This document shows positions 50,501 through 61,647 of a stretch of DNA of 64,000 bases, in pieces. Origin of the DNA: Struthio camelus (Eukaryota; Chordata; Aves; Struthioniformes; Struthionidae). Positions within the stretch are counted from its first letter, which is position 1; every line of letters starts with the position of its first letter. Below the pieces are notes generated by a model that worked only from the letters and a program-made list of their open reading frames with translations, did no database searches and was not told the origin of the DNA. The position numbers and the translations under genes are program-made. The DNA is taken from positions 118,250,738 through 118,314,737 of the forward strand of contig NC_090944.1 of the NCBI RefSeq assembly GCF_040807025.1, read 5' to 3'.

Positions 50501-52604
50501 CTTTAAACGCCGAGTTTTCACCAGGAGAGTAGAACAGGGTTACAGTGAACAGATACACACTTCTATCTCGTGCTATTTCTTTCACATTGAAGTGCCTTCA
50601 CGAGACGTGACTTCTTCAGTGACTTTGGCCATCTGAGCTAGTCTTAGTATACTTTTTGCTCATCCCTATCTTTTTTTATCTAGCTGTCTGCCTAGCCAGC
50701 GGTCTGGTTTGATACCTGTAGTTTGCCCTTACCCAGAGGGCATATTTCCCCTTTTTCTTCCCCCCCAGTTACATGCATCAGTCAGATAACTTTTTTCTTG
50801 CTTTCGTATCAGGGCAGAAAAACAGAAGTCACATGTACCAACAACACTTCTAATGAAGTTACACCAGACAAAAATGTTCTGGTCATATCAACCTTAAGAT
50901 GTGGTACTCATTTGAAATACAATATAGAAGCATAAAGTTTAAAAAAAAAAAAGTAATGACATCTTGCACTTGTGCAGGAAAAACCTTAAGCTCCTAGTAG
51001 CAACCTCAGTACAGCTGATAACAGTATATCTATGTGAACTAGAAGACTTATAACCATTTTCCTAATAGATAATATCAGTTATAGAACAGCACTATAATTT
51101 ATAAAAAATCACACATGTTAATAGCAGCATAGGAAATGTCACCCAGGTGCCCTTTAGGAATGTGATTTAGACTTTCATAGAATGTTAACAACAATGACAT
51201 GTTTGTTGGGAGAAGGGATGGTATCTAGTTCATTGATTTTAATAGAGTATGACAATAGCTGATGAACATTTCACCAGAATGTCACTACTATCACTTTCCC
51301 TCTGGCATCCCAGCTTTCCAGTGTCCAGAAAACAGTTTCAGCATTCCCATTTGAGATTTTCAATAATGAATCTCAGATCTTCAATCAGCCTAAGATATTA
51401 TATTATCAAAATTTTTCAGAAACATCTTGACTGAAATTTACAGTAAATGTGTAGAGACTGTAAAATTCAGGAAGGAGCTTACTCCATCCATGCTGAAGTG
51501 TGGCAATCGTCGTGTAATAAATACCTGCTCCTCAGGACAGATCAGCAAAACTACCTGCTGCAACATAAGCATTCAAATCAGTATACCTCAAAATCAAGAT
51601 GGAGCAGAAATGGAGAGGTCTCTCATAAATAGATAAAGGTAAAGAGATACAAAATGGGAATAGAAAGAACATATGTATCAAACTCCTACGCAATGGGTAT
51701 GGCACAGCTCCATAAACAGGGTCTTGTCCTCTAGCTGCCGCTAAGCAAGTCTGAGAAAGTCCATTTTTTCCATATTTTCATTTTACATGTGTGAGCCTAG
51801 TTGTTTATTGAAGGTTTTTGATTCACAGGCTTCTTGGGCCATCAGACTACAGTTAATCCTTATACCTTCATCCATGCACTATCATCATCAGTGCTTTTTC
51901 TGAAGGTCAGAAGTACACACGTACCATGGCCTATACACATGTACCGTAGCAGGTATCTGAGAGCTCCCAGGAAAGCCAAGTTTACTAATACTTTGCTTAT
52001 GACAGTCATCTTTCCTAGGTAAAAGTTAGTTTCTTTTGTGGTCCTGCAATACAGACACTCAGACATCTGCCAGGAAACCACTGGTGCTTAGTAAGAGTTT
52101 CCCTGCTGAGGTGCAGTATTTTAAAATTAATAAAAACATATAGATTGCACATAATCTTTCAGGCCTCTCACTGCTAGTCCTTAAGAAGAGTCCTCATGTT
52201 AAGGCCTTCCTACCGCGTAGGCATCCTGCTCACTAAGTAGAAGGCAAAAACATCCACTGCTGGAGTTGTCTCCCATGCAGCTGCCAGTTGTTGGAGAGGG
52301 GAATTCAGTGGTTCTTTCCCAATCTCCAGTCATTCCCTCATCTCTCATTTCCTAATCTGTACTATTTAATAATATATATTCTATATAAAAGCTTGAGGTC
52401 TGGGGAAAGTTTAAACCATACCCCCACAGGAATTACCAAGTTTGTTGATGGAGGGGAACATGACAAATTTTAAAATATTTTAGAAACATTTTAAACAAGT
52501 ACAACTAATTAGGGCCTGATCAAAGCCAAGCGAAGCCCTCTGCAGCAGCTGCATTCCCTACATTTGTGAAAGTCAGTCCATTTCGTTAGTTAAATAAGGA
52601 CTAT

Positions 52605-52665
52605 TGGAACCAAGCCTTTGAAATCAATGGGAATTTTTAATGACTTCAATGAGATTTGTGTTATG
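52605..52665. repeat. Ancient dispersed-repeat fragment
   Basis: AAGCCTTTGAAATCAATGGG, then TGACTTCAATGAGATTTG: inverted TCAATGG cores, like the fragments at 33730 and 45920. Confidence 0.4.
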
Positions 52666-55189
52666 GCTTTAGAAAATTACCTTTCCTAATTTGTTTTTGC
52701 CGTGGATTGAGATATTATTTCAGTCACAAAATCTATGTAGGTTGTATAAGCTGTCAAAGAACAATTTACAAGTCCCCCTAAGTAAGAAAAGGCTTTGTAG
52801 CCTTTTCTCTTTTATTTTCCTTTATAGATCTACAAGTGAGCACACTCATTTGTGTTATGAAGCTACACTACGGAAGTCCCTTTTGCCAGGTCAACCTTTA
52901 ATTTTGTAACTGTCTGCCCAATAAGAAAGGGGATATATAGCTGTACCATTGTAATGCATGACTTAAACTCACAGAATGCTGAACTCAAAGTTAAGGTTTT
53001 CTGTTTAGTCTTCAAGGAGCATGAACGTAACCATGACACTGCAGGCCTGAAGTAAACCCACCGACCAGTTGTGTTAGAACTGGAAGGGAGTTAGGGAGCG
53101 GTGCAGTCTGCGCGTGTGATAACATGGGAAGGCGCTCAGGAGGCAAAAAATCTGTGCCGAGCTATGCCAGCGTAAATGTTGGAGTATAAACGTTGGCAGA
53201 TCTAGTGATTTCTCTGTGACGTTACTTAAGTGGGGCAGATGGCAAGAGCTGCCCAAAAGTCGCTCCCACGCAAAGGGGAGCAGGGCCCCGCTGCAGCCTG
53301 TGGAGCTGGTCAGGGCCGCTTGGGGATCGAGGGTAGAGCTTCCCCGAGGAGCTCAGCCCAAGGCCCGAGAGCTGATCCCAGCAGCCAGCTGTAGGACAAG
53401 ACACATTCAGGGCCTCGATGCTCCTGACAGAAAAGGAAGTCTACCTGCTGACACCTGGACATATGTCAGCCTCCCTATTTGTGAAGTGTTGTTTAGTTAT
53501 CTCAGCAAGGAAGACTGCTGTTTTGCTTTAATTTTGACATGGTAAGATGCCTCTCAGCTCTTGTTTCTATGCCTTTTGGTCTCTCCCCTGCTTCACAAGG
53601 CTATTTTCTGATGCTCTAATAATAGATCACGCTGTAATTCTCATGACTAATACCTAATTCCTGATGCAATCCAGGTCCTACCTCTGCTTGTCTGAAGTTC
53701 AGTCTTGACTGTCTAGCAATTGCTGGAAATGAAACTCAAACAGAAACTAAGCAATGGTTGACTGAGCATAGAATTTATTATTCGGCTCCCTGCTAGCATT
53801 ACATATGGCTCAATTATCTACTGCAGCTTTCAAAAATCTAGGTATGCACGATGATAGATATTAATAAGACCACACAAGAAAGATAGCCGTACTGTGTCTG
53901 GATCCACTCCTCTTCCTTTGCTCTGTTTCATTTCTGTATGACAGTTCACCATTTTCCGAGAAACAGAATTGTTGCAATTTTCGGTTGGCTGATTTCCCCA
54001 AAGGCTGTCTGCCTTGGTAAAAGACCAAGCACAGTACCACTCTATAGATTGGAGTTCTAAAGGTTTCTATTGCATAGCAGTCTGACGCTTTAGTTTGTCC
54101 ATTTGACTAGCATTTTAAAAAAAACTAATAGGCGCTCTACTGCACCATTATCATCAGGAGGCTCACAAAGAAAGGGTTCCACTGCTTTCTCCAGCCCAGA
54201 GCAAGCATAATTTGTCTAGTCCAGCATTTAAAGAACGATCTTTTAGCACATACAGTCCCCTGCTTGCCATTTCTTTAGCACTCTAACCATATTTTTAGAT
54301 AAGGTTATATATGTAATTATGCAAAATATGATTGTATAAATCAAATGTATGAGTAATATATAACATGAAATATAAAATATAAATACATTTATAAAGAATT
54401 ATATGGGTTGCTCCCTCCTGTGTCCTATTTTTTAAACATTTCACAGGGACTTTATTTTTTGAAAATGCTTTGAGGTATTTCTTGTAAATATGCCTGCAAA
54501 TATACAGATTGATTGACCTTGTTGCGAGGCTGATGTTAATAGGACTCATTGACAAGTCATCAAGGGACATAAAAGCAGCATATCTATGTCCTTTCCCCAA
54601 GAGACAGAAGCACTTTTCCTGACTCTGTTAGCTTATTTGCGAGTCTCAAGGTCACTGTGGCTAGATCTCCATCATCCACTATTGTCTAAAATTGATTTGT
54701 CTCAGTGCTTACTGTTTAACCAGCAGCAGTCAGACTATGGAGGCTTATGAGCAAAAGCATCTGCTGTGTCTTGAGGCTACACAAGGACAGGACATCTTCC
54801 TACTGTTCTCACATACTAACTGCTTTAAGAGTAGCCACTAGCTGTGGTGACACCAAACAAGGCCCCTCAGTGCCATGCAACATCAGGCACAGGGTCACAG
54901 GGACAGAGCTGCAAGTCCTTGGGGGCTCCACAACCCCTCCCTAAAGGTTGGCCAGAGCTTTGGGCCTCACTTTACACCAGTCTTCAAAGGGACTATGACT
55001 CCAAAGTCGGGGAATCCTTCAGAAAAACGTTCCCTGATCTTCACACCTAGGCAGACAATTTATGTTATTTTTCTGTTATTCTATTTTCCCGCACAATGGC
55101 TGTTAGATACGATCATGACAAATCTTAGTAGAATATGGCCTCAGATATATCTTGTACAGCTTGTGATCCCATCTCATAATTCTTAGAAT

Positions 55190-56010
55190 TTAAGAGTAAT
55201 GAAGACATCTGATCACTTAAACCAGCTTCCTACATATCACAGCTCCTTCAGATTCACATGTTTACTCTTCTGCTGAAGCCACTGGTCTCTCTCTGGCTAA
55301 AGAGCAATTGGTGGGTGTGAGTGTGTTTTCTTTTTTCTTCCCCCCTCCTAAGAGAGGGACCATCCTGATATGAAGCCTTCAAGGGATGAGAATCCATTTC
55401 AACAGTTAGCAGTCTGCCCAGTGGCTGAACAACACTTGCTGGCAAAAAACATTTTCTGAACTTTTAGCTTACATTAACTGTCCTCAGCTCCCAAACAGTG
55501 GTTTCTGTTACAGATTTTTTCCACTAGATTCAAGAGCTCTTTAGTACCTGCTACATTCGCTGACTATTGCGTTTATACATTGCAACCAAGGCACCTCTTG
55601 GTCTCATTTTCAATGAGTTAAAAGTACCTTGATTGCTCTCCTTGGAGAGCATTTTCTGTGGTGTTTTCAGCTAATTTTTTATTTCATTTTTCCACATATT
55701 TTCTTTCCATATGAAGAACAGAACTGGACAGACTGTTTCAGTGTTGCTCGCTGCTGTATTGTAAGCTGCCACTTGCTGCTCTTTAACCTCCCTGTTTAGG
55801 CAGGGAAGAGCCCCATTAGGCTTTCTAACACATTATCACGCCGGGGCTGGTGTTCAGTCAGTCATCCCTAAATCCTTTTAAAGGTTGCTACTTTCTACAG
55901 TACTGTTACTCTTTTTATAAGGCTTGTCTGCACTTTCCTCCTCCCTATTCGTTACTTTGCATACGGCTGTAAAACACGCTTTGTTTGATTAAGGCAAACG
56001 AAACAGACAA
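55190..56010 (-). repeat. Ancient CR1 LINE, 3' part (reverse transcriptase C-terminus and 3' region)
   Basis: A long, diverged but ordered match to the reverse complement of old CR1 elements. In order: TCACTTAAACCAGCTTCCTAC, AAGGGATGAGAATCCATTTC, AAAAACATTTTCTGAAC, ACTAGATTCAAGAGCTCTTT, TTGCAACCAAGGCACCTCTT, GAACAGAACTGGACAGAC, CCATTAGGCTTTCTAACAC, CTAAATCCTTTTAAAGG, TACTTTGCATACGGCTGTAA. These correspond in sequence and order to CR1 blocks such as CCAGAACTGGACACAG, CATTAGCCTTT and CCCAAATCCTTTTC. The reading frame is destroyed; the element is dead. Ends are approximate. Confidence 0.8.
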
Positions 56011-57794
56011 TTCTCATTGTTCAGCATAGCTGAAAAGTCTTCGGTATAATTTACTAGCGCTACTCAGGAAAGTTCCAGTTCAGCACTTTTTCCCCTTGGA
56101 ATTTCCTTAAGCAAAATGTTTTGGGGAAACAATTGTTTCAAAGTTGTAGTAGAAACTAGGCACAGTACCTCAGAGATAGAGCCATATGGCTTCCAGGGGT
56201 CTTCACCTCCATTCTCCTGCTTGGAAAGTGTTATGAGACGTCATTCCAGACTGGAAAGTTCCAACTCCTCCAAACTGCAATGAGACCAGGTTTCGAAGTC
56301 TCCGAGTCCTAACTGAAAGGGAATTACCTTTCTCCACAGCTCCATCGCTTGCTCCTATACCAATCTTTTTGTTGTCAGCAGCTTCTCACTGGAAAACAGC
56401 CATTGTTTATATGAAGAGTAGCACAAGGAACATCTCTAATATATTTTTAATCTGTTTTGAATGTAGTTTAGCAGCTGGAGACAAGGAGTTGAGCCAGCTC
56501 GAAAAGCTACGCCAACTCTGTGGACCATCAGCAAGTGGGAAATCCTATGCTGCTTCTTCCTATTTACCCTTCTAATTCTGTCTTCTCATTAATATTCCTG
56601 AAAGGAGAACTCGGTGCTCAGTATGATAATGCTTAGTTGTATTCTCCACCAACATAAATTAGTATTTTGGTCAAGAATGAGGGCTTGTCAATTTATAGTA
56701 ATATCTTGACATTCAGAAAAGACACCAGAATTATTGACAGTATCTAACTTTTTTTCAAAGAGAAGACTATTTGGAGTGGTTCTAAGTGCCTCTGTTTTGA
56801 GCACAGGCATAGAAGCTAGGCAGGCATGGATTTTGACGTACATAACTCTACCATATAGCAGATGCAATAAGGATTGGGCAAGACCATGAATTATTCTATC
56901 AATACTTCCAGTGGAATTGCATTCTGTAGGGCAGAAGAACTCATTTTGTAATTTTTTTTTGAGATGTTTTTAGAACTCTCCCTTTCTCTACTCCTCCTCT
57001 CTAGAATATTCTTTCTCGCGCTCTCCCCCTACAGCAACAGCAGCTTACCCTTGAGCAGTAAGCATCAACCCTGCTAATGAATATGGATGAGAAACACTCC
57101 TCTATTCCGTTTTTGACGGACTAAAGGAAGCAGGGCCTGTTAGATGGTAGCCATTCAGGATATGAATGCCCAAGCACACAGCCCTTGCGGTTAATTGTCA
57201 CAGGCAGGAAGATCACTAACTTGCAAAAAAATCAACCTTCCTCTCCAAAGAGAGATGATACTCAGAATAACTACAGCAAAGCCACAGCTTTGCCACAGAT
57301 GTATGCTGGGCTAGTTGCTTGCTCTCTGCTAGAGAAAGGTAACAACCTCCATGTTGTCTGTTTTGATTATCAACTTTTAGAGCTTCTGATGGCCCCTCAC
57401 TACATTTTTATCCATGTGTGCACAGTGGAGCCTCCAGCACATTTATGGCTTCCATGCGCTCCCTGGTACTCATAGGCAGAGGCAGGGTTAATGGTGATCT
57501 AAAGCTGGCCAAAGTCAGAGAGAGTCCCTGACAATCCTTTCCGACAGACCCGAGATGAGAAAGATTAAAGAAACAAATTTGCAAGAATGGCAAAAGGCAC
57601 ATGGTACCATTTCTGGACCCTGTTGATGTGACAAGAAAACAAACAGAAAGGCTGTATCTATGTGAACCTGGTATTCAAACTCCAAAAAGTCCTTAACACA
57701 ACCCATAGCCATAGGTAAGTCTCTAAACTGCTTAAACCACAGTCATACATCTAAACTCTGCCCCTCTGAGTACACTGAACCCGTGCTCAAGCCC

Positions 57795-57870
57795 AGAGTC
57801 CATAAAACGGTAGCCAGGATTCAAGTCCTGAGCTGGTGCTTCTCTATGTACTAAGTAAAACTCAATCCTA
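57795..57870. repeat. Weak MIR/L2-type scrap
   Basis: TAGCCAGGATTCAAGTCCTG, then GGTGCTTCTCTATGTACTAAG resembles the tRNA-like B-box part of MIR (AGCTGGGATTCAAACCCAGG ... TGCTCTATCTACTA). Confidence 0.35.
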
Positions 57871-60842
57871 GATGCCAAACACATAAGAAACTCCACCATG
57901 AACCTCCCTGCTTACCTAAATACCTTAGCCAGTGTTTTATGCGGTGTCGCTCCAGGGTCGCTCCCAGGGGCTGTGCATGGTGGATTACCGCAGCCGCAGC
58001 CCCCCAAGACAGCACAGGGGAGCTGCTCTGCCTGAAAAGGAAAAAGTCACAGAAGTGGGTTCATGCAGGAGGTGAGAACGTGGCAGAAAGGGGACAAATA
58101 TCTGTGAGCGTTTTCATTACCCATGAGAAATGAAACAGCAAGAGCTATGCCAGTTCTGTCTTCACAAGTGCTTGCCAATAACACTCTTCTTACCCCTTGT
58201 CACCTCTCAGATCAAATGTAGCAAATAAAAGAGCCTGCACAAAACACTTTCACATCTGTTGAATCCGTGTTCTGCAACCATGCTGCCACCTCTCATACTT
58301 TGAGACTGCTATTTTAAAATACTTAGAGTATAATCTCTTCTATTTCTCTTGAAAGACCAGCAAGAGGACTTGTCAGCAATTTACCACAGAAGAGAGAGAA
58401 GTGGATTGTTAACACCAGATAACACTTGCTGTGAGGATACACTAACACGAATAAGATGCAAGTCCTGAATGCAAAACCACAGCTCTGGCTTCTACATCGA
58501 GAGACCTCAAGACCAGTTGCATAAGGCGTGACTGTGCAGAGCTATGTCTATATCGGCGAAGGTAACCGAGCTCTGGTTTACAGAGCCAAGAGACTGATAT
58601 TAGATCTTAAAGGGATCAATAGATTAAACAGTTCTAATCCAACAATTGTGCACGTTGGGAGAGTACAATGGGTGGGAATGCAAATACTGGCCAAGCTCTT
58701 GTGGCTTCCCTAAATAGCTTCTCCTGTTGCCACTGCTGGAAACCAAACACTGGGCAAAATGGTCTGAGCCAGCAGGGCAGTGGCTGTGTTCACTTGCAGC
58801 TACACTATTGGGAGGAATGAAGCTGGTTCCCATTCACTCACCATGCCCTCAGTCAGCCTGTTTGACTCCCAGCTTTAACAAGTGTGTGTCCAGGCAGGAG
58901 CAAAAGCTCCACATTCACACGACAGGACAAACCATGTAACACCATGGGACTGCCCATCTTCAGGGTGTCTTACGCGTCTATACTCTCAGGTTGGCCAGCA
59001 CTGGCTTCCACTGAGGGAACACAGCCTGAAGTTAAAGGTAACCTTATCTCAAATACATCAAAAAAACAAACATTGTGAACTTGGTTCTGGACTCTTTAAA
59101 AGGCCAGGCTTATGTAATGCCCTCCCAACAGCTGTGCTATGTCCCTGTGCACAGCATGGCTTTGTAGCACGCTCTGGGACAGCGGCTCCGAGTTACTGAG
59201 GACACTGCGCTGAGCAGGGGGAGACCACTCACTTGAGAGGCACCATCTGCACCGTGTCTTCCAGAACAGTTACATCAGGAACTTAGCTTGGCTTTCTATG
59301 TGTAAACTATGAGCAAGAAGAAGGGTCCTTCTAAAGGCTGGTACAAATATTTCTGTGGGATAAAAGAGGACCTTTGTCCTTACTCAGAAATATCCCTCAA
59401 ATCTGTACTCACTTCCTTCTAAAATCCAGATCTGCAGTGCTCTATCTGAAATAATATTAACCTAACATGGGAAGGGAGAGAGATTTTCTAAAATGATTTT
59501 TACCATTATTGTATGTAAATTCGTGAAGTAGAAATAAAGGGTCCTGGGTAGTTATAACACATGCTACTTATCTCCTAATGTCTATTGATTTACGCCTCTA
59601 TAAGTTGACTTTAGCTTCGACCTCTAAGTCATATTTGTATTAATTATGCAATTCCTGACAGAGTAGTGCCATGTATTAGGTGTCAACTATTCAACCCCTC
59701 AGTGAAATCAAAGGAGAAAATATGAAAGAAAATAAAGTTACCAGACCAGTATTGCGGCTGTGTGGTTTGGAGAAAACTGTGCTTGACTTAAGAGAGCAAG
59801 ATATGAGTTAAGACAGAGGAGGAGGGGAAAAAAAAGTACTGTGATACTTTGGGTAAACAGGCTGGAGAATGGAAACGCTTTACAGTGAGTTCTCGCAAGT
59901 GAGCTGCATTGTAGTCACAACGCACATTTAAAAAGCCTTAGTTACAAGGATGCTCACTCTTTGTCATTGTTTTAAGGACAGGATTTAGAAAGCACTGAAG
60001 AGCCCGCTCCCCTCGGCTGCTGAAATCCAGAGGGGGTTTCTGTTGTTGACACCAGCAGGAACCAAGTCAGGCCAAAACAGATTACTTCTGAAAAATCTCC
60101 CTGAAATATATGTACCACACAGTGAAATAATACAATTCCTATAGGCCTACTTATATTTAGTAGGTAGTCAAACTGAATTTGCTATATGGTCCATGAAATC
60201 ATAAAAAGCAAAGAGCTATATAAAATGAAATAAGCCCGAGTTCTTAAGTTCAATACACAGTTTTATACTGTTATTTTTAAATATGATAGCATTGCCATAA
60301 AAAAAATGAGACCACTATCTTCATGACTAGCACTGGAGCAGGTTTTAAAGAAACATGAAAACTGGCCTTTCCTATGGTTCTACCACTCCTGAATTTTAAA
60401 CCCTTCCTTATAACATGTAGAGGAAAAAAAAAAAGTGTTTTGCTTTGTTTTTGTTTGTTTGTTTTTTGGAAAAAAGTGCTGTCTGAAAAGTCCTTACAAG
60501 AGGAACAGCTCCACCTGAAATCATGTTATATTGTTGCCAGTGCTGCAAGAAAGCATTCAGGAAGAGAGGATGATCTTTGACTTATTGTAGGATGGTCACT
60601 TTCACAGGTACATTCATAGATCCATGGAAGGATTAAGGCCCCTAAACTCATAGTATTTCCCTTTTATCTTTTTAGGTAGACTATAAATTGTTTCACAGTG
60701 TATTCTTAAAAACAGACTTGGTAGGCAATGCTGCTGGGAAGGTGGCAGAAAGTGAAACCCAGGAGAAGCTTTTTCCCTTGTTCACCCTCAACCTTGGTGG
60801 GAAGGAACGGTCCCCCTCCCTCAGCCCCCACCCCCCCTGTTG

Positions 60843-60952
60843 GCGATGCCTCACTCCCCCTCCTCACCCAGGCGAGCCGCACGGGGAGCCCTGCACGCGG
60901 CGCAGTGACCACAGGGCTGCAGGTGAACAGCACGGGGCCACCAGCCGGCCGG
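60843..60952. other. Orphan CpG cluster
   Basis: About eleven CpG in roughly 110 bp, including GCGAGCCGCACGGGG, ACGCGGCGCAG and GCCGGCCGGCC, in otherwise CpG-poor sequence 44 kb upstream of DUSP10. Open frames cross it on both strands but show no recognisable domain. Confidence 0.35.
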
Positions 60953-61613
60953 CCCTGTGGACAACCTCTGCAAAGGCAGGACGTGAAAAATACCGTGCCA
61001 GAAAGGAGCCCTGCCCTCCATCACCTTGCTGATGGAGCTACCTGCAGTCCTGACGCTTCTTCCCCTGCAGCGGGCTCCAGCTACTTGCAAGGACTCCAGC
61101 CATCCTCCCAAAGCAGTCGCTTCACAAGAAAACAGCAGCTCTGTCAGGGCTATATTTCCTCCTTCACCTCACTGGGCAGAAAATTGGCTGCATGTCCCAG
61201 ATGAGTAGCCCAAAGCCTCCCTCTGAGGTTGCCTATGGCAGTCACATCCCCAGCAGAGTGGGATTTTTCTAAGCACCTTCTTTATCCTCTGAATATCTAT
61301 TTTATTTTGTCCTTGGGATGAAAAGGAAAGCTTGAAAAGAGAGACTGGGAGAGAAAGAATATAGGTAACATTAGTGATTTCAGCAGCTTTTAAACTCAAG
61401 ATTGCCTACCTGATGCAAAGCCCCAGCAAAAAAGTTGCAATGAAACAATCGTATACAAGATCTTACTCAAGTCTTGGATGGTGGCATTACAATGCCCACT
61501 ACAGAGCTCCACCAATAAAAGCAATGACTGTGCCAGCAGTAAGTATGCACTTTCAATAGCAGAGCCACAAAACTCAGGCTCCCGCATTGCCTATCCTCTG
61601 TACCTTTCAGCCA

Positions 61614-61616
<3 letters not shown>

Positions 61617-61645
<29 letters not shown>
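61617..61645 (+). repeat. T29 homopolymer
   Basis: Twenty-nine T. On the minus strand this is A29, but no polyadenylation signal or retrocopy body is seen next to it. Confidence 0.95.

Positions 61646-61647
<2 letters not shown>

Larger units (their letters stand above)
38346..55189. other. Intergenic sequence, middle part
   Basis: No gene recognised. Much is AT-rich and CpG-poor (for example 40440-41400 and 44200-44560). Contents: MIR/L2-type fragment (44700-44875), dispersed-repeat fragments (45920-45985, 52605-52665), nested palindromes between direct repeats (47468-47550), and a more CpG-containing stretch at 41515-41730. Open frames are short and lack family resemblance. Confidence 0.75.

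Noticed and set aside
57805..57835. tRNA B-box-like sequence as a tRNA gene
   Set aside because: No matching A box or cloverleaf; it fits a MIR scrap, whose head is tRNA-derived.
61617..61645. T29 as the poly(A) tail of a retrocopy on the minus strand
   Set aside because: There is no AATAAA-type signal or gene-like body beside it and no clear target-site duplication.
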